From NCBI RefSeq assembly GCF_002288925.2, contig NW_022098024.1, forward strand, positions 2,368,814 through 2,432,813: a DNA stretch of 64,000 nucleotides, read 5' to 3'. Of the stretch, positions 11,217 to 22,612 are shown piece after piece; positions within the stretch are counted from its first letter, which is position 1; each line of letters starts with the position of its first letter. Made by a program: the position numbers and the translations under genes. The DNA is from Delphinapterus leucas (lineage: Eukaryota > Chordata > Mammalia > Artiodactyla > Monodontidae). The notes beneath the pieces are model-generated. The model saw nothing but the letters and a program-made list of their open reading frames with translations. It was not told the DNA's origin and ran no database searches.

Positions 11217-11458
11217 TATTCATTTTCTATTACTGCTGTAACAAGTTACCACAAATATAATGATTTAAAACAATAGCCTTGTGATCATATTCGGCCCACA
11301 AGGATTATACAGTATAACTCACCATCTCAAGGTCAGCTGATTAGCAGCCTTTATTCCATCTGCAGACTTAATTCCCCTTTGCCATATTTACAGGTTCTGG
11401 GGATTAAGATCTGGAGGTATTTGGAGGATGATTATTTTGCCCACAGCCCTTTAAAGAC
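11217..11458 (-). repeat. MLT1 LTR relic with internal loss
   Basis: Starts 'ttttctattactgctgtaacaagttaccac' (reverse of the MLT1 3' end) and later has 'caggttctggggattaagatctgga' (reverse of the LTR 5' part). The middle of the LTR is missing. Confidence 0.7.
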
Positions 11459-11899
11459 CACAGTATATCTTCTCCAAGCCCATTCAGCTAGTCACCTGTA
11501 GAGTCAAGAATAGGATGAATGTTTCCTGACATTTGTTGAATGTTAAATGTCCTTTCTATTTTTTTATGCTGCTTTCAATAGTAGAGGACAATTGCCTAAT
11601 TTGACAGAAGGCACTGAAGCTGCGCTACATTAATAGAAAATATTTTCTTTAAAATATCTGAGTATTTATTGTAAAGCTCTCATCCATCAGGACCTCATTA
11701 GCAGCTGGAGAGGTGGCACAGTCAAAAAAGGAGAAATGTTTACTGATGCTGTAGGCATCTGTTCTAATCTTTGACATAAATAGACTTTCCTTATTAAATT
11801 CTAACCACAGATTAGGGAGCTAGGTCAGGAAACAGCATCAAGGTAGAAAAAATAGAACTGTACCTCTTCTAAACACTCATAAATGTTTATCTACTAAAC

Positions 11900-12385
11900 A
11901 ATGGGGATCTTCAAGATGGTGGCAGAGGCTGCCAGTTGCCTTCTCCTCCATTTTCTTCGTATATAAGTCCTACCTAAGTGCATGGTTGCACATCTAGCAG
12001 TACTGTACAGTCTCCCATGCACCTAGGTGTAGCCATGTGACTAGGTTCTTTCCAATGCCATAGGAGCAAAAGAGATGAGAGCAACTTTGGGGTCACGGCA
12101 TTAAAAGAAAGAGGTGCACTTCTCCTTCCCTTTTTCTTTTCACATTGGCTTTACTGCAAGTCTGGGTAAGTGGTATCCTTAAACCGTGATCTGTGCACCA
12201 CATGTGGAAGAAGGCAAAGACCAAAAGATAGAAGAATCCTGGATGTTTGATCTATTTTACCCTCTGTAACAGCCCTGAATGACTTTGTAAAATTTTTTAA
12301 AAATGTGTATTGCATAAACCACTCTGTTTTTGGGTCTCTTGCTGCAGAGGTGTGGTCAGCATCCTTACTAATGCAAAACTAAAAA
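11900..12385 (+). repeat. Probable MLT1/MaLR-type LTR relic
   Basis: Resembles old MaLR LTRs: 'gccatgtgactaggttctttccaatgccataggagc', 'cctgaatgactttgta', then a terminal part resembling 'ttgcataaaccactctgtttttgggtct'. No internal retroviral genes are adjacent. Family assignment is tentative. Confidence 0.5.
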
Positions 12386-12924
12386 TTCCCCTTGGTAACT
12401 ATAACTGACCTTTCACATATAATTCTAAGTCCATATCATCAATAGATCCATGTTCATGTCTGGAAACTAGCAAGTAAGTTAAAATGGAAGTCAGCAAATA
12501 AAGACCAAAAAAAAAAAAAAGTGGTGCTTGGATGCATTCGATTCTTTTGGTGATAAGTAGCTTTCTAAAAGGAAAGGGGCATTTGCTGTTGTTCTTGTTT
12601 AGAAAGGAAAAAAAAAAAGAAAGGCTTTGTGAATATTTCATAATTTTTAAAGTTTTCTAATTAGTTCTAAAATGTGTAGGTAATTCTAAAAGCTACAAAT
12701 GTGTTGACACTATAAAAGGAACAGAGGAGGAATTGAGGGGAATCTATTCATAATTTCATACGGATTTATAATTGGAAACACATTCCTTACCCGTTGCTCA
12801 AAACACGATCATTTAAAAAAGCAGAATGTGCTCAAATGGTTTTAGTTGTTATGGAGCTACTGAACTCCACAGGAAAAAAAATTAGAAGAGTGTCTGTACA
12901 GTGTTTTAGAATGGATGGTATAGT

Positions 12925-13170
12925 ATACTATTGAAGATTACTGGGCTAGTTCTTGAGTCAGGAAGACCTAAGTTTCCAGGAAGACCTAGGTTTGGGTCCC
13001 AGCTTTGGCATCATCCCACTCTATCAACTTCAGGGAGTTACTTCACCTCTCTTCCAATTTCCTAATTTGTCAAATGAGATTAACCTACAGCTCTTCCTTT
13101 CTATGGTGGTTACAAGAATGTGTCATATATCACACATAGCAAAATGCCAGGCAAACCATAAACACGCAGT
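12925..13170 (+). repeat. MIR SINE relic with 18-bp duplication
   Basis: MIR landmarks 'ttgagtcaggaagacct', 'cttcacctctcttccaatttcctaatttgtc' and 'acaagaatgtg' are present. Bases near 12960-12977 (aggaagacctaagtttcc) are repeated immediately (aggaagacctaggtttgg), a local tandem duplication inside the MIR. Confidence 0.75.
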
Positions 13171-13232
13171 AAAAATTAGCTGTTAAAACTGGTATTAATA
13201 ACAGCAGTTTTAACTTGTGTTTATTCACTAAA

Positions 13233-13375
13233 ATCCAAATTTGGCCAGCTATCAGAATTACCACGGGAACTTTAAAATAAATTCAGATTCATCTGCAGAA
13301 GTTTTAATTCAGTAGGTCTGGGTTAGACCCTCTGAATTATATTTTTCCAACTTCAAATTTTGAGTAGTTACTGTG
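13233..13375 (+). repeat. MER5-like hAT relic
   Basis: Partial similarity to MER5A/B: 'cagctatcagaattacc', 'ttaattcagtaggtctgggttagaccctctgaatt'. Ends are not resolved. Confidence 0.5.
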
Positions 13376-13439
13376 ATCATCTTTATGCCATCCATCTGGC
13401 ATTTGGTGACCTCTTGTTTGACTACCAATCCAGATAGAG

Positions 13440-13605
13440 CTTTACATCAGTGATTATAATAATGGCATGCATTGCATTTTGGACAACACTTAACAAATTT
13501 TTTGGTTCACAATCACCCTTGAAGTGAATTAATATCATCCCCATTTCACAGATAAGAAAATTAGAAATGTTGCTTGCTTATTCATACAGCTTTTATAAGC
13601 TATAC
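13440..13605 (+). repeat. MIR relic (central/tail part)
   Basis: Contains 'atcatccccatttcacagataagaaaatt' preceded by 'atcacccttgaagtgaatta', the MIR core region. Diverged. Confidence 0.55.
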
Positions 13606-13783
13606 ACTTTTTTATATCCATGGTGTTTTTGAAGATATATATAACATTTAAATAGACCTAAAGGAAGAACCCACTTAAGTACTTTTAATTTTTTTCTTTT
13701 TTAACTCTTCTTTTCATTGACATAAGTCTTGAAGTTTTAAGAAAGTTAATTTTGTATTTACTGCTCATCAGGAATCCTTTAAG

Positions 13784-13800
13784 TCAATGTGAATTTCTTT
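13784..13800 (+). repeat. Target-site duplication of L1-A (left copy)
   Basis: The 17-base sequence tcaatgtgaatttcttt is repeated exactly at 20140-20156. Removing 13801-20156 would restore an uninterrupted pre-insertion locus. Confidence 0.95.
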
Positions 13801-13811
13801 TTTTTTTTTTT

Positions 13812-14207
13812 AAGGAAAATGGAAGAATACAGCTTTTATTGCAGTTTTCTGACTTCAGATCATTTTAAATATTGCCATTTGTGCTCACATATGTTTCTGT
13901 ACATGTACATTTACAGGATTCTATTGATGGGTTTTTCTTTAAAGTTTCATCTGTAAAGAATATACATATAAGCATTCCATCTTTGAGAGGTACTTTCTTA
14001 TGAACTCTTATATCCCTAACAAAAAATAACAGCTGTCCAGTCAAGCTCTGGCAAAGTGTTTCATTTTTCTCTCTCTGCTCTCTTTGTTGGTGTAAGCCTT
14101 AAATTTATTGTCACAGATGAATGCAGTTGAAAGACTGGCTTTCATAGGCAAATATGGTCCACTCTATGGCAACCATTCTATAGAGCAGAAGGAATTCCCT
14201 CTGCATT
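13812..14207 (-). mobile_element. 3'-transduced flanking segment of L1-A
   Basis: About 396 bp lying between the A-rich L1 3' end (T-rich at 14208-14218 on this strand) and the terminal poly(A), inside the target-site duplications. On the minus strand an AATAAA hexamer (TTTATT at 13835-13840) lies about 24 nt before the poly(A). This is the expected outcome when L1 RNA reads through its own weak signal and uses one in the source-locus flank. The sequence itself resembles no repeat I know. A short minus-strand frame reading MVAIEWTIFAYESQSFNCIHL then stop is probably chance. Confidence 0.85.
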
Positions 14208-14426
14208 TTTAATTTTTTTGAATTTTATTTTATTTTTATACAGCAGGTTCTTATTAGTTATCTATTTTATACATAATAGAATATATATGGCAATCCCAAT
14301 CTCCCAACTCATCCCACCACCACCAACCCCCCACCCCCCACTTTCTCCCCTTGGTGTCCATATGTTTGTTCTCTACATCTGTGTCTCTATTTCTGCCTTG
14401 CAAACCAGTTCATCTGTACCATATTT

Positions 14427-17400
14427 CTAGATTCCACATATATGCGTTAATATATGATATTTTTCTCTTTCTTCACTCTTACTTCACTCTGTATGACAAT
14501 CTCTAGGTCCATCTACGTCTCCACAAATGAACCAATTTAGTTCCTTTTTATGGCTGAATAATATTCCATTGTATATATGTACAACATCTTCTTTATCCAT
14601 TCGTCTGTCGATGGGCATTTAGGTTGCTTCCATGACCTGGCTATTGTAAACAGTGCTGCAAGGAACATTGGGGTGCATGTGTCTTTTTTGAATTACAGTT
14701 TTCTCTGGGTATATGCCCAGTAGTGGGATTGCTGTGTCATATGATAATTCTATTTTAGTTTTTTAAGGAACCTCCATACTGTTCTCCATACTGGCTGTAT
14801 CAGTTTACATTCCCACCAACAGTGCAACTGGGTTCCTTTTTCTCCACACCCTCTCCAGCATTCATTGTTTGTAGATTTTCTGTTGAAGCCCATTCTAACC
14901 AGGGTGAGGTGATACCTCACTGTAGTTTTGATTTGCATTTCTCTTATAATTAGTGATGTTGAGCAGCTTTTCATGTGTCTGTTGGCCATCTGTATGTCTT
15001 TCTTTGGAGAAATGTCTATTTAGGTCTTCTGCCCACGTTTTGATTGCGTCATTTGTTTTTTTAATATTGAGCAGCATGAGCTGTTTATATATTTTGGAGA
15101 TTAATCCTTTGTCTGTTGATTCGTTTGCAAATATTTTCTCCCATTCTGAGGGTTGTCTTTTCATCTTGTTTATAGTTATCTTTGCTGTGCAAAAAGCTTT
15201 TAAGTTTCATTAAGTCCCATTTGTTTATTTTTGTTTTTATTTGCATTACTCTAAGAGGTGGATCAAAAAAAGATCTTGTTGTGATTTATGTCAAAGAGTG
15301 TTCTGCCTATGTTTTCCTCTAAGAGTTTTACAGTGTTAGGTCTTACACTTAGCTCTTTAATCCATTTTGTGTTTATTTTTGTGTATGGTGTTAGGGAGTG
15401 TCCTAATTTCATTCTTTTACATGTAGCTGTCCAGTTTTCCCAGCACCACTTATTGAAGAGACTGTCTTTTCTCCATTGTAAATCCTTGCCTCCGTTGTCA
15501 TAGATTAGTTGACCATAGGTGTGTGGGTTAATTTCTGGTGTTTCTATCCTGTTCCATTGATGTAAATTTCTATTTTTGTGCCAGTACCATATTCTTCATT
15601 ATTGTAGCTTTGTAGTATAGTCTGAAGCCAGGGAGTCTGATTCCTCCAGCTCTGCTTCTTTCCCTCAAGATTGCTTTGGCTATTTGATGTCTTTTGTGTC
15701 TCCATACAAATTTTAAGATTTTTTGTTCTAGTTCTGTAAAAAAAAAAAATGCCATCGGTATTTTGATAGGGATTGCATTTAATCTGTAGATTGCTTTGGG
15801 TAGTATAGTCATTTTCACAATATTGATTCTTCCAATCCAAGAACATGGTATATCTCTCCATCGGTCTGTGTCATCTTTGATTTCTTTCATCAGTGTCTTA
15901 TAGTTTTCTGAGTACTGGTCTCTTACCTCCTTTGGTAGGTTTGTTCCTAGGTATTTTATTCTTTTCGTTGCAATGGTGAATGGGATTGATTCCTTAATTT
16001 CTCTTTCTGATAGTTCATTGTTAGTATATAAGAACGCAAGAGTTTTGTTTGCATTAATTTTGTGTCCTGCAACTTTACCAAATTCATTCATTAGCTTTAG
16101 TAGTTTTCTGGTGGCATGTTTAGGATTATCTATGTATACTATCATGTCATCTGCAAACAGTGACAGTTTTACTTCTTTTCCAATTTGTATTCTTTTTATT
16201 TCTTTTTCTTCTCAGATTGCTGTGGCTAGGACTTCCAAAACTGTGTTGAATAATAGTGGCGAGAGTGGACATCCTTGTCTTGTTCCTGATCTTAGAAGAA
16301 ATGCTTTCAGTTTTTCACCATTGAGAATGATGTTTGCTGTGGGCTTGTCCTATATGGCCTTTATTACATTGAGGTACTTTCCCTCCCACTTTCTGGAGAG
16401 TTTTTATCATAAATGGGTGCTGAATTTTGTCAAAAGCTTTTTCTGCACCTATTGAGATGATCATATGGTTTTTATTCTTCAGTTTGTTAATATGTTGTAT
16501 CACATTGATTGATTTGCATATACTGAAGAATGCTTGCATCCCTGGGATAAATCCCCCTTGATCATGGTGTATGATCCTTTAAATGTGTTGTTGGATTCTG
16601 TTTGCTAGCATTTCAGTGAAATATTCATCACTGAATTTTCATCAGTGATATTGGTCTGTAATTTTCTTTTTTTGTGATATCTTTGTCTGGTTCTGGGGTG
16701 ATGGTGGCCTAGTAGAATGAGTTTGGGAATGTTCTTTGCAATTTTTGGGAAGAGTTTGAGAAGGAAGGGTGTTAGCTGTTCTCTAAATGTTTGGTAGAAT
16801 TCACCTCTGAAGTTATCTGGTCCTGGACTTTGTTTGTTGGAAGATTTTTAAACACACTTTCAATTTCATTACTTGTGATTTGTCTGCTCATATTTTCTAT
16901 TTCTTTCTGGTTCAGCCTTGGCAGGTTATACTTTTTTACGAATTTGTCCATTTCTTCCAGGTTGTCCATCTTATTAGCATAGAGTTGCTTGTAGTAGTCT
17001 CTTATGATTCTGTGTATTTCTGCATTGTCTGTTGAAGCTTCTCCTTTTTAGTTTCTAATTTTATTGATTTGAGTCCTCTCCCTCTTTTTCTTGATGAGTC
17101 TGGCTAAAGGTTTATCAATTTGTTTATCTTCTCAAAGAACCAGCTTTTAGTTTTATTGATCTTTGCTATTGTTTTCTTTGTTTCTATTTCATTTATTTCT
17201 GCTCTGATCATTATGATTTCTTTCCTTCTACCAACTTTGGGTTTTGTTTGTCCTTTTTTCTCTAGTTCATTTAGGTGTAAGTTTAGATTGTTTACTAGAA
17301 ATTTTTCTTGTTTCTTGAGGTAGGCTTCTATAACTATAAACTTCCCTCTTAGAACTGCTTTTGCTGCATCCCATAGGTTTTGGATCATCGTGTTTTCATT

Positions 17401-18265
17401 GTCATTTGTTTCTAAGTATTTCTTGATTTCCTCTTTGATTTCTTCAGTGATTTCTTGGTTATTTAGTAATGTATTGTTTAGCCTCCATGTGTTTTTTTTT
17501 TTACGTTTTTTCCCCCTGTAATTTACTTCTTATCTCATAGCATTGTGGTTGGAAAAGATGCTTGATATCATTTCAGTTTTCTTAAATTTACCAAGGCTTG
17601 ATTTGTGACCCAAGATGTGATCTATCCTGGAGAATGTTCCTTGTGTATTTGAGAAGAAAGTGTAATCTGCTGTTTTTGGATGGAATGTCCTAAAAATATC
17701 AATTAAATCTATCTGGTCTATTGTGTCATTTAAAGCTTGTGTTTCCTTATTAATTTTCTGTCTGGATGATCTGTCTAATGGTGTAAGTGAGGTGTTAAGG
17801 ATGATCTGTCCAATGGTGTAAGTGAGGTGTAAAAGTCCCCCACTACTATTGTGTTACTGTCAATTTCCTCTTTTATAGCTTTTAGCATTTGCCCTATGTA
17901 TTGAGGTGCTTCTATGTTGGTTGCATATATGTTTATAATTATTGTATCTTCTTCTTGGATTGATCCTTTGTTCACTATGTAGTGTCCTTCCTTGTCTCTT
18001 GTAACATTCTTATTGTGAAGTCTATTTTATCTGATGTGAGTATTGCTACTCCAGCTTTCTTTTGATTTTCATTTGCATGTAATATCTTTTTCAATCCCCT
18101 CACTTTCAGTCTGTACGTGTCCCTAAGTCTGAAGTGGATCTCTTGTAGACAGCATATATATGGGTCTTGTTTTTGTATCCATTCAGCAAGCCTGTGTCTT
18201 TTGGTTGGAGCGTTTAATCCATTCTCATTTAATGTAATTATCGATATATATGTTCCTATAACCAT
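14427..18265 (-). pseudogene. L1-A ORF2 pseudogene (endonuclease-reverse transcriptase)
   Basis: Starts at ATG 18265 with MVIGTYISIITLNENGLN. The endonuclease part carries the catalytic Asn region (LNENGLNAP) and Glu (CCLQEIHF). The reverse-transcriptase active site [12 protein letters not shown] is readable near 16135-16165. The C-terminal zinc-knuckle-like motif keeps [18 protein letters not shown] near 14815-14870. The terminal HICGI-stop is at 14427-14429. Several in-frame stops (for example CGA to TGA shortly before the FADD box), frameshifts and a 35-bp tandem duplication at 17764-17833 break the gene. In a live element the product nicks DNA and copies L1 RNA at the target. Length is close to the usual 1,275 residues. 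Confidence 0.92.
17764..17833. repeat. 35-bp tandem duplication inside L1-A ORF2
   Basis: Copy 1 at 17764-17798 (ggatgatctgtctaatgg..) and copy 2 at 17799-17833 (ggatgatctgtccaatgg..) are nearly identical. L1 normally has one copy here. 35 is not a multiple of 3, so it shifts the ORF2 frame. Confidence 0.9.
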
Positions 18266-18323
18266 TTTCTTAATTGTTTTGGGTTTGTTTTTGTACATCC
18301 TTTTTTTCTCTTGTGTTTCCCAC

Positions 18324-19232
18324 TTAGAGAAGTTCCTTTAGCATTTGTTGTAGAGCTGGTTTGGTGGTGCTGAATTGTATTAGTTTTGCTTGTCTGTAAA
18401 GCTTCTGATTTCTCCATTGAACCTGAATGAGATCCTTGCCAGGTAGAGTAATCTTGGTTGTTGGTTCTTTCCCTTCATCACTTTAAATATATCATGCCAC
18501 TTCCTTCTGCCTTATAGAGTTTCTGCTGAGAAATCAGCTGTTAACCTTATGGGAGTTCCCTTGTATGTTATTTGTCATTTTTCCCTTGCTGCTTTTAATA
18601 ATTTTTCTTTGTCTTTAATTTTTGTCAGTTTGACTACTATGTGTCTTGGCTTGTTTCTCCTTGGGTTTATCCTGCCTGGGACTCCTTGTGCTCATGGAAT
18701 TAAGTGGCTATTTCCTTTCCCATGTTAGGGAAGTTTTCGACTATAATCTCTTCAAATATTTTCTTGGGTTCTTTCTTTCTCTCTTCTCCTTCTGAGACCC
18801 CTATAATGCGAATGTTGTGTTTAATGTTGTCCCAGAGGTCTCTTATGAGAAAGAGGCTGTCTTCTTTTCTGTTTCTTCTTTTTTCTTTATTCTGTTCTGT
18901 GGCAGTGAATTCCCTCATTCTGTCTTCCAGGTCACTTATCTGTTCTTCTGCCTCACTTATTCTGCTATTGATTCCTTCTAGTGTATTTTTCATTTCAGTT
19001 ATTATATTGTTCATCTCTGTTTGTTTGTTCTTTAATTCTTCTAAGTGTTTGTTCTTTATTCTTGCATCTTCTCTATCTTTGCCTCTATTCCTCTTCCAAG
19101 GTCATGGATCATCTTCATTTTCATTATTCTGAATTCTTTTTCTGGAAGGTTGCCTATCTCCACTTCATTTAATTGTTTTTCTGGGGTTTTATGTTGTTCC
19201 TTCATATAGTACATAGTCCTCTGCCTTTTCAT
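18324..19232 (-). pseudogene. L1-A ORF1 pseudogene (RNA-binding ORF1p)
   Basis: ATG at 19230-19232 opens MKRQRTMYYMKEQHKTPEKQLNEVEI. A coiled-coil-like stretch (NTLEGINSRISEAEEQISDLEDRM) precedes the RRM-like domain (HNIRIIGVSEGEER), and the C-terminal domain ends LQQMLKELL-stop at 18324-18326. The span equals about 303 codons, near normal for L1 ORF1. Stops interrupt it both before the coiled coil and between the RRM and the C-terminal domain. The trimeric product normally coats L1 RNA. Confidence 0.88.
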
Positions 19233-20139
19233 TTTGTCTATCTTTCTGTGAATGTGGTTTTTGTTCCACAGGCTTCAGGATTGTAGTTCTTCTTGCTTCT
19301 GCTGTCTGCCCTCTGGTGGATGAGGCTATCTAAGAGGCTTGTGCAAGTTTCCTGATGGGAGGGACTTGTGGTGGGTAGAGTTGGGAGTTGCTCTGGTGGG
19401 CAGAGCTCAGTAAGACTTTAATCTGCTTGTCTGCTGATGAGTGGGCCTGAATTCCCTCCCTGTTGGTGTTTTGGCCTGAGATGACCCAGCACTGGATACT
19501 ACAGGCTCTTTGGTGGGCTAATGGCAGACTCTGGAAGGGCTCATGCCAAGGAGTAAGTCCCAGTACTTCTGCTGCCAGTGTCCTTGTCCCCACCATGAGC
19601 CATAGCCACCCCCAACTCTGCAGGAGACCCTCCAACACTAGCAGGTAGGTCTGTTTCAGTCTCCTATGGGGTCATTGCTCCTTCCTCTGGGTCCTGATGC
19701 ACACACTACTTTGTGTGTGCCCTCTAAGAGTGGAGTCTCTGTTTACCCCAGTCCTGTCAAAGTCCTGCAATCAAATCCCACTAGCCTTCAGAATCTGATT
19801 CTCTGGGAATTCCCCCTCCCATTGTGCGACCCACCCCCACCCCAGGTTGGAAAGCCTGACATGGGGCTCAGAAGCTTTGCTCCAGTGGGTGGATTTCTGT
19901 GGTACAATTTTTCTCCAGTTTGTGAGTCACCCACCCAGCAGTTATGGGTTTTGATTTTATTGTGATTGCACCCCTCCTACCATCTCATTGTAGCTTCTCC
20001 TTTGTCTTTGGATGTGGGGCATATTTTTTGGTGAGTTCCAGTGTCTTCCTGTTGATGATTGTTCAGTAATTAGTTGTGACTCCAGTGCTCTCACAAGAGG
20101 GAGTGAGTTCACATCCTTCTACTCTGCTGTCTTGAACCC
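19233..20139 (-). promoter_or_regulatory. L1-A 5' UTR (internal promoter region)
   Basis: About 0.9 kb upstream of ORF1, starting GGGTTCAAGACAGCAGAGTAG on the minus strand. In related L1s the first bases usually read CAAGATGGC, a YY1-type site. Here it reads CAAGACAGC, so the site is probably lost. G/C content is moderate and it is not a CpG island. Frames of 99-102 codons crossing it look like chance. Confidence 0.75.
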
Positions 20140-20156
20140 TCAATGTGAATTTCTTT
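20140..20156 (+). repeat. Target-site duplication of L1-A (right copy)
   Basis: Exact copy of 13784-13800 (tcaatgtgaatttcttt), directly after the L1-A 5' end. Confidence 0.95.
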
Positions 20157-20810
20157 CTATTATCCAGGCTGAACATAAATAAATGAGGATGAACGTGAAT
20201 ATTCAGTGTGAGTTGGCAATGTGGAGGGAACCAGAGATATTTCTGAACTTAGATAAGGAAAATCACAGAGGGTGTGTGTGTTGGCTGTGCCACAGCAAGT
20301 CTGTTTTAGTGTATTCTTACCATTTCTATTTTAATGAGAAAGTCAAATTCTAAAGAGGCATTTAGAAGAAACAGAATGAGACAGAGCCTTTTTAGACTAA
20401 TTTGAAACTTGATAGGTTGACTAAAGAGCAGCATTTTGTTCTTAAGTTTTTAGGACCAAAGAATGTATATCCCAAATGGAAAACATCTCTTTAAAAATTG
20501 TCATAAATTTTAACATATATATTTATAACAACCCTACCTTCCTTAATCAACAAGTGAAAACTGTAGTTATTCTGAATGGTGCACCATAATCACTGTGGTG
20601 TTATATATCAACCTACTCAAAACTAATCACAGCTCTCAATATGCCTAGACTCAGATCTCCAGGGGTCAATCTATAATTTTTTTAATCACTACTGTCAGGA
20701 GCAGCCTGGGGCATCTAGTAATTTAAACGACTGAGACCAAGAGGTTATTCTACTACTTCAAAATGTCCTTGGCCAGCCAAAATACCTTCAGAACTTCTTC
20801 ACCCTAGGAC
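20157..20810. other. Unique stretch with no gene seen
   Basis: Unique AT-rich DNA between L1-A and an LTR relic. No exon, RNA gene or repeat recognised. Confidence 0.5.
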
Positions 20811-20814
20811 CATA

Positions 20815-21302
20815 TTAGTTAGAGTCTCCAAGGAAACGGAACCAATAAGATATAGATAGAGAGAGAGATAGATAAATAGATAAAAGAATATTTATTATGA
20901 AAATTGCCTCATCCAATTATGGAGGCTCAGATATGCCGCAATATGACATTTGCATGCTGGAGAACTAAGAAAATTGGTGGTATAATTCAGTCTGAAGTCA
21001 AACAAGGAGAACCAGAAACTCTAATGTTTGAGGGAAGGATAATGTTGGATAGCCCAGCTTAAGAAGAGAGAAAGAGAATTTATCCTTCCTCCACCTTTTT
21101 GCTCTATTTGGGCCCCCAATAGTTGTGATGATGGTGCCCACCCACATTGATGAGGGCAAATCTTCTTTGCTCAGTCACTTACTGATTCAAATGGTAATGT
21201 CTTCTTAAAGTACCCTCACTGACATACCCAGAAATAAAGTTTACCAGCTCTCTGAGCATCACTTAGCCCAGTCAAGTTGACACATAAAATTAACCATCAC
21301 AA
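20815..21302 (-). repeat. MLT2-like ERVL LTR
   Basis: Reverse complement of an MLT2B-type LTR over nearly its whole length. It begins 'tattagttagagtctccaagg', includes a (gata)n-like patch, 'attatggaggctcagatatg', 'ggatagcccagcttaag', 'cccacattgatgagggcaaatc', and ends 'cagtcaagttgacacataaaattaaccatcaca'. Solo LTR with no internal retroviral genes beside it. Family name from memory. Confidence 0.75.
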
Positions 21303-22357
21303 AGACAAAATTCCCTAAGTTTGGTTCCCCAACTAAGCTATAGAAGCTTCTGACTTGCCTTTCAGTTCCTCCTGAGAGGCAACCCCCATCCTACCTGCCC
21401 CATCTTCTAATGTGCATGTTATCTGTGTGAATTTGGCCTTGAATGAAGAGTTGCTCAGTCTGGATCTTTCTGTATACCTACTGTCTTGTTGCTGCTTATA
21501 TAGCTTGATCACCAAGAAAATTTTTTAAGCTTGCTTGCTCTGCCCCATGATTTTGCTGGTCTCTATAGTCAGTGTAGTTAACTCATTAGGCCCCATCTTT
21601 GCTCATTCTTCCTTCCCTACTTTCCCTTTATCTTGATCAAATTAAGTAGCATGATCTTTTCTCTTCCTTTTTGCTCCCTTCTTTTTTGGATGTAAGAATG
21701 CAAAATGTAGAAATGCAAAATCTAGGTGAATATGTTTGACTAAAGAAACTTCAAATCCAGTTTTACACTCTAAATGAATTCTTCCTGAACACCTGGAATG
21801 CAGGTATTTGATTGAAGGTCATTTTAAAACTACTTATGTACATTTAAAACCATGGAAGAATTCACTATTACTCTAGATACTAAGATACAAAGAAAATGCA
21901 TAATTTTATGAATTTCCTGGGTCATATGACTTTGGACCTAGCTCAACAATGAGTTTAACTAGTACATTAAGTTGTATAAAATTGCAAAGCTACTGGTTCT
22001 ATCTTTAGTTTTCTTTTGAAAATTATATATGCTAACCTAGCAAGAATCCTAAGTTTAATCTTCCTCCAATGTATAGAACAGGTTTACTGACAATGAATTG
22101 ACCCAAGTGTGAAACTAAATGAGCAGTAAAGAGAGAAAAATTGCTGTGTTTTTCTTTTACCAGCTATGTGGTCTTGGGTAAGTCTCTCAGTCTCATCATC
22201 TACACAGTGAGAATACTGAAAAATTTTAATACCTTAGTAGTCTAAAAGCAAGATTTTAGGTAAAATAAACATCTGATAGGTTTCATTAGGAAAACTAAAT
22301 CATGTGACAATATTGTGAAAAGATATACAATGAATAATGAGCAAAATGTTTTATCTC
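21303..22357. other. Unique stretch; MIR-like patch near 22150-22250
   Basis: No gene seen. The patch 'accagctatgtggtcttgggtaagtctctcagtctcatcatct' near 22158-22205 is MIR-like. The rest is unique. Confidence 0.5.
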
Positions 22358-22372
22358 TAGAAATATATTTTT
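22358..22372 (+). repeat. Target-site duplication of L1-B (left copy)
   Basis: tagaaatatattttt recurs exactly at 25904-25918. The restored site reads ..ATATTTTT/AAAG, matching the preferred L1 endonuclease cut TTTT/AA. Confidence 0.93.
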
Positions 22373-22389
22373 ATTTATTTATTTTTTTT

Positions 22390-22612
22390 GTGATTATGGG
22401 CAATATTTATTTCAGTTTAAAATCATATACTGAATATAGTCTACTAGTGAACATTCATGAATATAAGAAATTAAATCTCCTAAATTAGGATAAAAAAACA
22501 TAAATGGTGTTTACAAAGAACATCTGTGATGTAAGAATTAGGGCTGTTGTGTTACACACATTTATTTTCATTTCTGCATTTAATGTACTCTGCCCCATAA
22601 AACTTCCCTTTA
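22390..22612 (-). mobile_element. 3'-transduced flanking segment of L1-B
   Basis: About 223 bp between the L1 3' UTR end (ttaacatctttattgtagtataa.. from about 22631, with T-rich DNA from 22613) and the terminal poly(A) (T-rich 22373-22389). On the minus strand AATAAA (TTTATT at 22406-22411) lies about 16 nt before the poly(A). It lies inside the target-site duplications, so it arrived with the L1. No known repeat recognised; source locus unknown. Confidence 0.83.

Larger units (their letters stand above)
13801..20139 (-). mobile_element. Near full-length LINE-1 with 3' transduction (L1-A)
   Basis: A 6.34-kb minus-strand L1 bounded by a 17-bp exact target-site duplication. In element order, read right to left: 5' UTR (20139 to about 19233), ORF1 (19232-18324), short inter-ORF, ORF2 (18265-14427), 3' UTR ending near 14218 with an A-rich end, extra non-L1 DNA (13812-14207), then the terminal poly(A) (T-run at 13798-13811). 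It starts at the natural 5' end (GGGTTCAAGACAGCAGAGTAG) and is not 5'-truncated. Both ORFs carry stops and frameshifts, so it cannot move now. The exact duplication and readable ORFs argue for moderate age. Confidence 0.95.

Noticed and set aside
15973..16455. 160-codon plus-strand open frame
   Set aside because: It is antisense to L1-A ORF2 over the reverse-transcriptase region. The minus strand encodes the FADD motif there, so the plus frame is a shadow.
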